From NCBI GenBank assembly GCA_947505565.1, contig CANNLB010000240.1, positions 1 to 5,618 of the forward strand: DNA of 5,618 nt. The letters are read 5' to 3'. The translations under genes and the position numbers were made by a program. Below, piece by piece: positions 1-5,618 of this stretch (its first letter is position 1; each line of letters begins with the position of its first letter). The notes below the pieces were generated by a model that saw only the letters and a list, made by a program, of their open reading frames with translations, did not search any database and was not told the DNA's origin. Source of the DNA: Acidobacteriota bacterium (GTDB lineage Bacteria > Acidobacteriota > Terriglobia > Bryobacterales > Bryobacteraceae).

Positions 1-19
1 CCTTGCATGATATAACTTC
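1..19 (+). repeat. Direct repeat copy 1, promoter-like
   Basis: This 19-base element matches positions 140-158 at 18 of 19 bases; the last 16 (TGCATGATATAACTTC, 4-19) are identical. It contains TGATATAAC, which resembles an extended -10 promoter element (TGnTATAAT with one mismatch). An ATG at 31 follows 11 bases after the repeat, almost the same spacing as copy 2 to its ATG (12 bases). It may be a second promoter, a regulator-binding site, or the remnant of a duplicated gene start. The copy abuts the window edge, so any longer extent is not visible. Confidence 0.6.
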
Positions 20-139
20 ACCTTCCCCGAATGTTCCGGGCTCTGTTTTCTGTCCTGATTCGGTCACCCCAACCCAACCACCCTGCGATAGAACATCCCC
101 CAGAGCACCACCCCGTTCCAAACCAAACCCTCACCGGCC

Positions 140-158
140 CCCTGCATGATATAACTTC
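140..158 (+). promoter_or_regulatory. Direct repeat copy 2; candidate promoter of the GGT-family operon
   Basis: Copy 2 of the 19-base repeat ends 12 bases before the ATG at 171. It carries TG-A-TATAAC: the TG of an extended -10 at 148-149 and the -10 hexamer TATAAC at 150-155. I see no good -35 about 17 bases upstream, which fits an extended -10 promoter. Transcription would then begin near 162, leaving a leader of roughly 9 bases or none. No ribosome binding site lies between this element and the ATG. The promoter role is inferred from resemblance to the consensus; the repeat itself is directly visible. Confidence 0.4.
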
Positions 159-170
159 GGATTGGCTGCA

Positions 171-1766
171 ATGTATCGCCTTCTGCTTTCCCTCACCCTT
201 CTCTCCACCCTTTCCGCCCAGGAACGCTGGCAATCCCGTTCCATGATCCTCACGACCCACGGAGTCGCCGCCACCAGCCAAACCCTCGCATCCCAAGTCG
301 CCGCCCAAATCCTCGCCCGCAACGGCTCCGCCGTCGACGCCGCCATCGCTGCCAACGCCGTCCTCGGCGTCGTCGAACCTATGATGTGCGGCATCGGCGG
401 AGACCTCTTCGCCATCCACTACGACGCCAAATCCGAGAAGCTCACCGGCCTCAACGCCAGCGGCTGGGCCCCTGCGAAAATGACCACCGCTCCCCCCGGC
501 GGCTTCACCGGCATCCACTCCGTCACCGTCCCCGGCGCCGTGGACGGCTGGTGGAAAATGCACCAGAAATTCGGCCGCCTTCCCTGGGCCGACCTCTTCG
601 CCCCCGCCATCCACTACGCCCGCCACGGCTTCCCCGTCACCGAAATCATTCACGAAGACTGGGCCACAAGCGGTGTTTCCAAATGGTCCGGCCCCGTTCC
701 CGCCGTCGGCGAAATCTTCAAAACGCCCGGCCTCGCCCGCGCCTACGAAATCATCGCCCGCCAAGGCCGCGACGGCTTCTATAAGGGTCCCCTCGCCTCC
801 GACATCATCAAGACCTCCCAACGCCTCGGAGGCCTCCTCGCCCCCAACGACTTCACCGAGTACGCCAGCGAATTCGTAGAACCCATCTCCACTACCTACC
901 GCGGAGCCCGCGTCTCGGAACTCCCCCCCAACGGCCAAGGCGTCTCCGCCCTTGAAATGCTCAACATCATGGAGCTCCGCCCCTCCGCCCAACTTGATCT
1001 CCACTACAAAATCGAAGCCCAAAAGCTCTCCGTCCTCGACCTCCGCCGCTACGTTACCGACCCGAAATTCGCGACGATCCCCACCGCCACCCTACTCTCC
1101 AAATCCTTCGCCGCCGAGCGCGCCAAGCTCATCAACCCCGCCCGCGCCCGCTGCGACCTCGCCGCCGCCGAACCCTCCAAACTTAAAAACACCATCTACC
1201 TCGCCATCGTCGACAAAGACGGAAACATGGTCTCCTGGATCCAATCCATCTTCAACAAATTCGGCTCCGGCATCGCCACCGACGATTTCGGCTTCCACCT
1301 CCACGACCGCGGCGGCCTCTTCAACATCGACCCCAACCATCCCAACCGCGTCGCCCCACACAAGCGCCCACTGCACACCATCATCCCCGGCTTCCTCGCC
1401 TACGCCGACCAACGCGTTGCCTTCGGCATTATGGGCGGCTTCAACCAAGCCCAAGCCCACGCCCAATTCGTCTCTTACCTCATCGACGAGAAAATGAATA
1501 TCCAGGAAGCGATGGAATCACCCCGCTTCACGCGGCCCATCCCCGAAGGCTGTTCCGTCCTCATTGAAAACCGCTTCCCCACCCCGGCCATCGACCAACT
1601 CAAAAACCTCGGCCACCTCATCGACATCCGTCCGGCATACTCTTACCGTATGGGTGGCGGCCAAGCCGTCGCCTTCGACCGCAAAACCAAAGTTAAATCC
1701 GGCGCCTCCGATCCCCGCAAAGACGGAGCAGCCATCCCCGAACCTGCAAATTTTTGGAAACCATGA
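171..1766 (+). CDS. Secreted gamma-glutamyltransferase family protein (Ntn-hydrolase)
   Basis: A complete 531-residue homologue of gamma-glutamyltransferases, which cleave gamma-glutamyl amides such as glutathione or transfer the glutamyl group. An N-terminal signal peptide (MYRLLLSLTLLSTLSA, then QE) suggests export to the periplasm or outside. The GGT fold begins around residue 30 with an N-terminal GVAATSQ stretch and a GIGGD motif near 75. The autoprocessing site is in KNTIYLAIVDKDGN: Thr341 would be the catalytic nucleophile, splitting the precursor into a large subunit and a 191-residue small subunit. KRPLHTIIP (398-406) and the MGG oxyanion-type motif (421-423) follow. The segment is most like the YwrD/GGT-like branch. 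In my mental alignment, E. coli Arg114 and Asp433, which hold the glutamate, are not conserved (the Arg position is Ser97), so the true substrate is uncertain; acylase or amidase activity is possible. A TTG at 162 is an alternative start adding three residues, but the ATG gives a better signal peptide. The stop overlaps the next gene's ATG. Confidence 0.93.
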   Translation: MYRLLLSLTLLSTLSAQERWQSRSMILTTHGVAATSQTLASQVAAQILARNGSAVDAAIAANAVLGVVEPMMCGIGGDLFAIHYDAKSEKLTGLNASGWAPAKMTTAPPGGFTGIHSVTVPGAVDGWWKMHQKFGRLPWADLFAPAIHYARHGFPVTEIIHEDWATSGVSKWSGPVPAVGEIFKTPGLARAYEIIARQGRDGFYKGPLASDIIKTSQRLGGLLAPNDFTEYASEFVEPISTTYRGARVSELPPNGQGVSALEMLNIMELRPSAQLDLHYKIEAQKLSVLDLRRYVTDPKFATIPTATLLSKSFAAERAKLINPARARCDLAAAEPSKLKNTIYLAIVDKDGNMVSWIQSIFNKFGSGIATDDFGFHLHDRGGLFNIDPNHPNRVAPHKRPLHTIIPGFLAYADQRVAFGIMGGFNQAQAHAQFVSYLIDEKMNIQEAMESPRFTRPIPEGCSVLIENRFPTPAIDQLKNLGHLIDIRPAYSYRMGGGQAVAFDRKTKVKSGASDPRKDGAAIPEPANFWKP

Positions 1767-2992
1767 AAACAATCATTTTCTCACTCCTCCTCGCCGCCAC
1801 GCTCGCGGCCGCCGAACCCGCCCAGGATTTACTCAACCTGGCCAAGAAGTCTCCCAACTCACCCGAGTTCAAGGCCGCCCTCGCGAAAGTCATCAAGGAC
1901 GGCCGCGGCCTCTCCGGCTTCCAAGGCAACTTCCTCTTCGCCGCCGAAGCCAAAGCCCTGCCCACTTTGACCATTAATGATGCCCCCGGCCCCAAACTCA
2001 CCCGCGTCAAAGGCTCCGACCTCTGGTTCGCGCTCGCCAAACTCCCCACCGGAACCGGCCACAACTACGCCATCACCATCGACGGCAAAGCCAAACCACC
2101 AGCCGACTTCCCCTCTTTCGGACCCGACTCCTACGAACAACCCGGCGTCCCCCAAGGCAAACTCTCCGAGAAAATCGTGCACACGAGCAAGGTCTACCCC
2201 GGCATGGTCAGCGACTACTGGATCTACGTCCCCGCCCAATACGACCCCCAAACCGCCGCCCCCCTCTTCGTCGTCCAGGACGGCCAAGGCTACGCCCGTC
2301 GCGACTCCAACTCGCGCCTCATCACCACCCTCGACAACCTCACCCAGCAGAAAAAAATCCCGGTCATGATCACCGTCTTCATCAGCCCCGGCCTCATCGG
2401 CGAACGCCGCATGCGCTCGGTGCAATACGATAGCGTCGACGACACCTACGCCCGCTATCTCCGCGAAGAGATCATCAAGGACGTCGAAGCCAAGTACAAA
2501 ATCCGTCAGGACGGCTACTCCCGAGCCATCATGGGCGAAAGCTCCGGCGCCATCTGCGCCTTCACCGTCGCCTGGTTCGATACCCAGCGCTATACCCGCG
2601 TCTTCTCCCGCATCGGCACCTACACGAGCATTCAGTGGGATCCCTGGAAGAAGGAAGGTGGCAATATCTACCCCTTCCTCCTCCGCAAATCCGAACGCAA
2701 AAACATCCGCGTCTGGCTGCAGGACGGCTCCAACGATCTCGAAAACAACCATGGATCCTGGCCCCTCCAGAACATCCAAATGGCCAATTCTCTGAAAATG
2801 AAAGAGTACGATTTCCACTTCACGTTCGGCAATGGCCAACACAGCACCGCCCAGGGCAACGCCCAGGCCCCCGAAGCCCTCACCTGGCTGTGGCGCGGTT
2901 ACGACCCTGCCAAAACCAGCGAAACGTACTCCATGGACCCGGCTGAAAAGTCCAAACCCTACTGGCGCGTCAAAGCGCTCAACCGCGAATAG
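1763..2992 (+). CDS. Secreted esterase, enterochelin esterase/esterase D-like alpha/beta hydrolase
   Basis: A 409-residue protein with a signal peptide (MKTIIFSLLLAATLAAA, then EPA), so probably exported. Residues about 50-115 look like the Ig/CBM48-like N-terminal domain found in Fes-type esterases. Residues about 135-380 form the esterase D (PF00756) alpha/beta hydrolase, with SDYWIYVPAQYDP at its start. The nucleophile elbow is GESSG with Ser260, the acid is probably Asp325 (or Asp321) in QDGSNDLEN, and the base is His360 in GQHS, so the catalytic triad looks complete. Substrate cannot be told from sequence: siderophore, feruloyl/acetyl-carbohydrate or other esters are all known in this family. 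The ATG at 1763 is preferred over a TTG at 1754 because it forms an ATGA overlap with the upstream stop, a classic coupled-translation arrangement, and starts the signal peptide cleanly. Only a weak GGAAA lies upstream. Confidence 0.9.
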   Translation: MKTIIFSLLLAATLAAAEPAQDLLNLAKKSPNSPEFKAALAKVIKDGRGLSGFQGNFLFAAEAKALPTLTINDAPGPKLTRVKGSDLWFALAKLPTGTGHNYAITIDGKAKPPADFPSFGPDSYEQPGVPQGKLSEKIVHTSKVYPGMVSDYWIYVPAQYDPQTAAPLFVVQDGQGYARRDSNSRLITTLDNLTQQKKIPVMITVFISPGLIGERRMRSVQYDSVDDTYARYLREEIIKDVEAKYKIRQDGYSRAIMGESSGAICAFTVAWFDTQRYTRVFSRIGTYTSIQWDPWKKEGGNIYPFLLRKSERKNIRVWLQDGSNDLENNHGSWPLQNIQMANSLKMKEYDFHFTFGNGQHSTAQGNAQAPEALTWLWRGYDPAKTSETYSMDPAEKSKPYWRVKALNRE

Positions 2993-3765
2993 TGAGCTAC
3001 TCCGTACGCCTCCGCTGTTCGGAAGAAGAGTGGGAAGACCTGCTCGCCGCCTGGTCCGACGACTACCCTATCCAGGGAGTCGTCGAAGACGATGCTGGCT
3101 ATCAGGTCTTCTTCGCCTCCGCCGTCACCGCTGAAAAATTCGCGGCCGCCCACTCCTCCGAAGTCGAATCGGCTCCCGAGCAGCGCCACGTCTGGTGGGA
3201 CGACTGGCAGCCCCTCCTCATCGGCGAGCGATTTTTCCTCTGCCCGCCCGATCGGGACGATCCCACCCCGCCCGGCCGCCTCCGCCTCGCGATGATCGGA
3301 GCCAACGTCTTCGGCGGTGGCGAGCATCAAACCACCCAACTCTGCCTCGAACTCCTCGAACAGGTCCTGCGCCCCGGCCAAACCGTCCTCGACATCGGGA
3401 CAGGCACCGGAATCCTCAGCGCCGCCGCCCTAGCGTTGGGTGCGTCCACCGTCTGGGCCTGTGATGTCGAACCGGCCGCGGTCGCGCTCGCCCGCGAACA
3501 TGCTCCGGCCTGGCAGGGTTCGGCCAACTCCGTCCGCCCCGGTGCCGCCGATCTCGTCGTCTGCAATATCCACCTCGCCGTGATGCGCGAAATCCTCCCC
3601 GACCTCCTCCGCCTCTCCGCCCCGCTCCTTCTCAGCGGCTTCCTCACAGACCAAATCCCCGAACTCACCGCCGGACTAAAAGTTCTCGCTCAAACAGAAC
3701 GAGACGGCTGGTGCGCCGTCTGGGCGGCCGCGCCGGAGCCCCTCGAACCGATTCCAAACCAGTAG
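2992..3765 (+). CDS. prmA: Ribosomal protein L11 methyltransferase (PrmA-like)
   Basis: A 257-residue class I S-adenosylmethionine methyltransferase, cytoplasmic, expected to trimethylate ribosomal protein L11. Family marks are the linker DDWQPLLIGERFFLCPP (70-86), the SAM-binding motif I DIGTGTGILSAAALALGA (134-151), the acidic end of strand 2 in ACDVEPAAV (Asp158), the NIH motif at 192-194 where PrmA usually has NIL, and LSGFLTDQ (214-221). The N-terminal recognition region (1-65) is divergent, and the protein is shorter than E. coli PrmA (293 residues). The conserved FGTGTHxTT loop reads FGGGEHQTT (107-115), with two Thr replaced, so activity or target could differ. The start is a GTG whose G is the last base of the esterase TAG stop, with no ribosome binding site, so translation is probably coupled to the esterase. 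Assignment to the PrmA family is firm; true L11 specificity is inferred. Confidence 0.87.
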   Translation: MSYSVRLRCSEEEWEDLLAAWSDDYPIQGVVEDDAGYQVFFASAVTAEKFAAAHSSEVESAPEQRHVWWDDWQPLLIGERFFLCPPDRDDPTPPGRLRLAMIGANVFGGGEHQTTQLCLELLEQVLRPGQTVLDIGTGTGILSAAALALGASTVWACDVEPAAVALAREHAPAWQGSANSVRPGAADLVVCNIHLAVMREILPDLLRLSAPLLLSGFLTDQIPELTAGLKVLAQTERDGWCAVWAAAPEPLEPIPNQ

Positions 3766-3784
3766 CCGCCACCCAACCCATTCG

Positions 3785-3808
3785 CCGTCACGACAATCCG
3801 CAAACGCT
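3785..3808 (+). repeat. Degenerate direct repeat, copy 1
   Basis: CCGTCA, a 7-base gap, then CCGCAAACGCT. The same two blocks recur at 4030-4051 with a 5-base gap. The 11-base block is identical in both copies. A CACGTG hexamer follows each copy at a distance (3846 and 4080). The pair brackets about 220 bases of the spacer. Function unknown; it could mark the ends of a small non-coding element or be chance in GC-rich DNA. Confidence 0.5.
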
Positions 3809-3869
3809 GCTTCCCCGTTCTTGCTCGGTCTCGCTCGCCCCCCTCCACGTGTCAACATTGGACTTTACC

Positions 3870-3882
3870 GGGCGAAACGCCC
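3870..3882. terminator. Short hairpin, possible weak terminator
   Basis: GGGCG-AAA-CGCCC forms a perfect 5-bp stem with a 3-base loop. It sits about 105 bases after the prmA stop, in the convergent spacer where termination is expected. On the plus strand it is followed by a pyrimidine-rich but not T-only stretch; on the minus strand no T-run follows. The hairpin is visible; the terminator role is a weak inference. Confidence 0.2.
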
Positions 3883-4029
3883 ATCTCGACTGCTCCTCTT
3901 GGGCCTCCGCTACCTGCCGACCACGGACCGAATACGCCCCCCCGTGCACGAAACCGCGAGCTTGCCCCCGCCCAAGCCATGGTGTCCGCCCCACTTCCAG
4001 CAGCGGCAGAGCGGTCTGCGACCCTGCTA

Positions 4030-4051
4030 CCGTCATATCGCCGCAAACGCT
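4030..4051 (+). repeat. Degenerate direct repeat, copy 2
   Basis: CCGTCA, a 5-base gap, then CCGCAAACGCT, matching 3785-3808 apart from the gap. Immediately after it, CGCGG-CAGCA-CCGCG (4058-4072) can form a 5-bp hairpin, and GCCGCGGC (4056-4063) is palindromic. It lies 40 bases beyond the 3' end of the minus-strand HD-GYP gene, so it could be in that gene's 3' untranslated RNA. Confidence 0.5.
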
Positions 4052-4091
4052 ATCAGCCGCGGCAGCACCGCGCTTCGCCCACGTGGTTACT

Positions 4092-5282
4092 CTAATCCTG
4101 CAAATGCCGGTTGATGTTCCGCAGAGAGTGCATCGTCGAACTCAACTCCGGCCAGTCCGAGTCCAGCAGCGCTTTCGAATCCAGCGAAACCTCATGCTCC
4201 ATCCCCACAAACAGAGAAACCAACTCCGGGTCCCTCCACCCTTTCGCCGCCTCTTCCTTCAAAATCTCCATCGCATGCTCTTTCGTAAACGCCGCTTTGT
4301 ACGAACGCTTCGTCGTCAAAGCGTCGAAAATATCGACGACCTGTAAAATCCGTGCCAATAACGGAACCGCTTCTCCCTCCAAACGATCCGGATAGCCCGA
4401 CCCATCCCAACGCTCATGATGGCTCCGAATAATCGGTAACACCGGCGCCAAACTCTTCATCGGCTTGCAGATCTCAACCCCACGAATTGTGTGTAACTCC
4501 ATGACCTTACATTGGTCTGCGGTCAACTTCCCCGTTCCCAACAGAATCGAATCTGGAATTGATATCTTCCCAATATCATGCAGAAATCCGCCCCGATACA
4601 ACGCCACCAAATCCTTTCTTGGCAACCCCAACTCCAACCCGAGCGCCACACTATAAGTCGCCAGCCGCTCACAGTGCTCTCCTGTACCCGTGTCCCGGTT
4701 CTCCACCGCCCGAGCCAGCGCAAACAGAATCGTCTCCGCCTCTTCCAGAGAGTCGATCGCCGCCTTGTGCCGCAAAAGGGAGTTGACCCGCGCCCGCACC
4801 ACCGAAGGATGCAGCGGCATCGTCAGATATTCGTCCGCCCCCGACTCGATCCCCTCAACCTCAAAGTCAAACCCGTGTACGCTCGTCAACATCAAAATCG
4901 GAGTGAATTGTGTCTTCCGGTTCGATTTCAACCGCCGACATAACTCCGTCCCACCAATCCCAGGCAGCAGGAAATCGGCGATGATCAGGTCCACCGGCTG
5001 AGCCGCGATCAAATCCATCGCCTCCATCCCTGTCTCCGCCTCAAAGAACTCGTGATTCCCCGCCCGCAGCATCGATTTCAGCAGACGTCGATTGATCTGA
5101 TTCCCGTCCACTACCAAAATCCTCGTCGCATTCGTCGGCTCCGCGGAGCTAGGCAGGATCAATGGCGACCGTAAACCCGCGGCGATGTTTTCCCGCCCAG
5201 GCCCAAATCGGACCGGAGAAAGCAATCCCATCTCGGTCAGCGGTATCGTAACGAGAGATAGTTGACGGTCTGGAAGCGGCAT
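4092..5282 (-). CDS. Response regulator with HD-GYP c-di-GMP phosphodiesterase domain (RpfG-like)
   Basis: A 396-residue cytoplasmic two-domain regulator. Residues 1-52 are an unassigned N-terminal extension. The receiver domain spans about 53-170: RILVVDGNQ with Asp59, phosphoacceptor Asp103 in LIIADFLLPG, and Thr133 in LMLTS. The usual second acidic residue is Gly60 and the usual conserved Lys is Met155 (EYLTMPLHP), so phosphorylation may be altered. The HD-GYP domain (about 181-365) keeps its signature: GEHCER with His203, HDIGK with His235-Asp236, His264, HHERWDGSGYP with His288-His289 and GYP at 296-298, and Asp317 in VVDIFDALT. It should hydrolyse c-di-GMP. The gene is convergent with prmA and divergent from the DinB-like gene. 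No sensor kinase is adjacent. The ATG at 5282 has no ribosome binding site; TGTAGT six bases upstream could be a -10 of a leaderless start. A later start would shorten only the N-terminal extension. Confidence 0.92.
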   Translation of the reverse strand: MPLPDRQLSLVTIPLTEMGLLSPVRFGPGRENIAAGLRSPLILPSSAEPTNATRILVVDGNQINRRLLKSMLRAGNHEFFEAETGMEAMDLIAAQPVDLIIADFLLPGIGGTELCRRLKSNRKTQFTPILMLTSVHGFDFEVEGIESGADEYLTMPLHPSVVRARVNSLLRHKAAIDSLEEAETILFALARAVENRDTGTGEHCERLATYSVALGLELGLPRKDLVALYRGGFLHDIGKISIPDSILLGTGKLTADQCKVMELHTIRGVEICKPMKSLAPVLPIIRSHHERWDGSGYPDRLEGEAVPLLARILQVVDIFDALTTKRSYKAAFTKEHAMEILKEEAAKGWRDPELVSLFVGMEHEVSLDSKALLDSDWPELSSTMHSLRNINRHLQD

Positions 5283-5375
5283 GAGAAGACTACAATCGGT
5301 GCGCTAAAAAAATCGCCACAAGGTAGTTATCGGCGGTTGGGCAAAAATCAATAGATAATAGTGACAAGAAGATCC
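5283..5375. promoter_or_regulatory. Divergent promoter region between HD-GYP and DinB-like genes
   Basis: These 93 bases are AT-richer than their surroundings and separate two divergent start codons, so both promoters should lie here. For the plus-strand gene, GATAAT at 5354-5359 is a good -10 match, but no clear -35 is found at the normal distance; TTGGGC at 5337-5342 is too close. For the minus-strand gene, TGTAGT ending six bases before its ATG is a weak -10 candidate. A run of seven A (5306-5312) could be an UP-like or bent-DNA element. Region role is inferred from layout; exact boxes are uncertain. Confidence 0.5.
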
Positions 5376-5618
5376 ATGAAACTCCTTTTCCTTTTCGCGA
5401 CGCTCCTACCGCTCGGTGCCGAAACCCTCAGCCAAGGGGAACGCGACCGCGCGATGAGCCACCTCCAATCCACCCGTAAGCTTTACGTCGATGCCACCGC
5501 CGGCCTCTCGGAAGCCCAATGGAAATTCAAATCCGCGCCCGACCGTTGGAGCGTCGCCGAGTGCGCCGAGCACCTGGCCGAAAGTGAAGAGTTCCTTCGT
5601 GGCCTGCTTTTGACCACC
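5376..5618 (+). CDS. Secreted DinB-like family protein, 5' part only
   Basis: The first 81 codons of a gene that runs off the window edge. Residues 1-15 (MKLLFLFATLLPLGA) look like a signal peptide, predicting export. Then comes the start of a DinB/YfiT-type four-helix bundle: a helix around 20-45, the typical GLSEAQWKFK (45-54), then DRWSVAECAEHLAESEEF (58-75). The His in AEHLAESE matches the first metal-binding His of DinB-like proteins. The family includes metal-dependent thiol transferases and many proteins of unknown role, so no reaction is assigned. A weak AAGAAG lies upstream of the ATG, which is the natural start because it opens the signal peptide. The remaining metal ligands would lie beyond the window. 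The family call is moderately firm on a partial sequence. Confidence 0.75.
   Translation, partial: MKLLFLFATLLPLGAETLSQGERDRAMSHLQSTRKLYVDATAGLSEAQWKFKSAPDRWSVAECAEHLAESEEFLRGLLLTT

Larger units (their letters stand above)
3766..4091. other. Spacer between convergent genes, no convincing gene
   Basis: This 326-base region lies between the 3' ends of prmA (plus strand) and the HD-GYP gene (minus strand), so no promoter is required and terminators would be expected. Open frames cross it on both strands, but their translations are low-complexity Arg/Pro/Ser-rich or resemble no family I know. It holds a degenerate direct repeat (3785-3808 and 4030-4051), CACGTG at 3846-3851 and 4080-4085, a run of seven C at 3937-3943 beside the palindrome CGTGCACG (3943-3950), and short hairpins. 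No T-run follows any hairpin, so a classical rho-independent terminator is not evident. Confidence 0.7.

Noticed and set aside
26..40. Imperfect inverted repeat CCCGAA-TGT-TCCGGG
   Set aside because: It has one internal mismatch, is short, and has no T-run or symmetric partner near copy 2; probably chance.
31..246. Possible 71-codon gene beginning after repeat copy 1
   Set aside because: It overlaps the GGT start in another frame and turns Pro-rich after about ten residues. The resemblance of its first residues to the GGT signal peptide is kept as a finding, but it is not called as a gene.
18..1022. Long open minus-strand frame (334 codons) opposite the GGT gene
   Set aside because: Its translation is Gly/Asp/Glu/Val-rich low complexity, as expected opposite C-ending codons, and it matches no family. 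The plus strand encodes a clear enzyme here.
1859..2842. Long open minus-strand frame (327 codons) opposite the esterase gene
   Set aside because: Same cause: strong third-position bias removes stops on the complement. The composition is unnatural and no motifs are seen.
3922..3946. CACGG...CCGTG inverted repeat with a 15-base loop
   Set aside because: A five-base stem with a long loop is expected by chance in GC-rich DNA.
3788..4036. 82-codon minus-strand frame within the spacer
   Set aside because: There is no ribosome binding site, no family resemblance, and two other frames are similarly open. A decayed coding remnant cannot be excluded.
3711..4346. Open plus-strand frame of 211 codons across the convergent spacer
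   Set aside because: It overlaps the ends of two real genes out of frame and is Arg/Pro/Ser-rich without recognisable domains.
1..5618. CRISPR array, tRNA, rRNA, insertion sequence or phage gene
   Set aside because: I found no regularly spaced repeats, cloverleaf-like sequence, transposase motif or phage-type protein on either strand.

Overview
The window looks like a piece of chromosome from a GC-rich bacterium, most likely an acidobacterium of the Solibacter/Bryobacter type. That placement is an inference. It rests on strongly C-ending codons, on the mix of secreted GGT-like hydrolase, secreted esterase with an N-terminal Ig/CBM48-like domain and secreted DinB-like protein, and on weak or absent Shine-Dalgarno sequences. 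No rRNA, tRNA or marker gene is present to confirm it.

Layout: (1) Positions 1-170 are non-coding upstream DNA holding two copies of a 19-bp direct repeat whose core resembles an extended -10 promoter. The second copy sits just before the first gene. (2) Positions 171-3765 hold three tightly packed plus-strand genes: a secreted gamma-glutamyltransferase-family Ntn-hydrolase, a secreted esterase of the enterochelin-esterase/esterase D family (4-base ATGA overlap with the first gene), and a ribosomal protein L11 methyltransferase (PrmA-like, 1-base overlap with the esterase stop). They are probably one transcript with coupled translation. (3) Positions 3766-4091 are a 326-bp spacer between convergent genes. 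It has a degenerate direct repeat and short hairpins but no convincing gene. (4) Positions 4092-5282, minus strand, encode a response regulator with a receiver domain and an HD-GYP cyclic-di-GMP phosphodiesterase domain. Two normally conserved receiver residues are replaced. (5) Positions 5283-5375 are a short divergent promoter region. (6) From 5376 to the window edge is the 5' end of a secreted DinB-like protein.

How the genes work together: the first two products are probably exported and act on peptides or amides and on esters outside the cytoplasm. PrmA acts on the ribosome in the cytoplasm, so the operon mixes unrelated roles. The HD-GYP protein would lower c-di-GMP and is a separate unit. 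I see no mobile element, CRISPR array, phage gene or defence system. I found no convincing new biological system. The items most worth a second look are the duplicated promoter-plus-start segment at the left end, the unusual receiver domain, the altered substrate pocket of the GGT homologue, and the repeat-bearing spacer.
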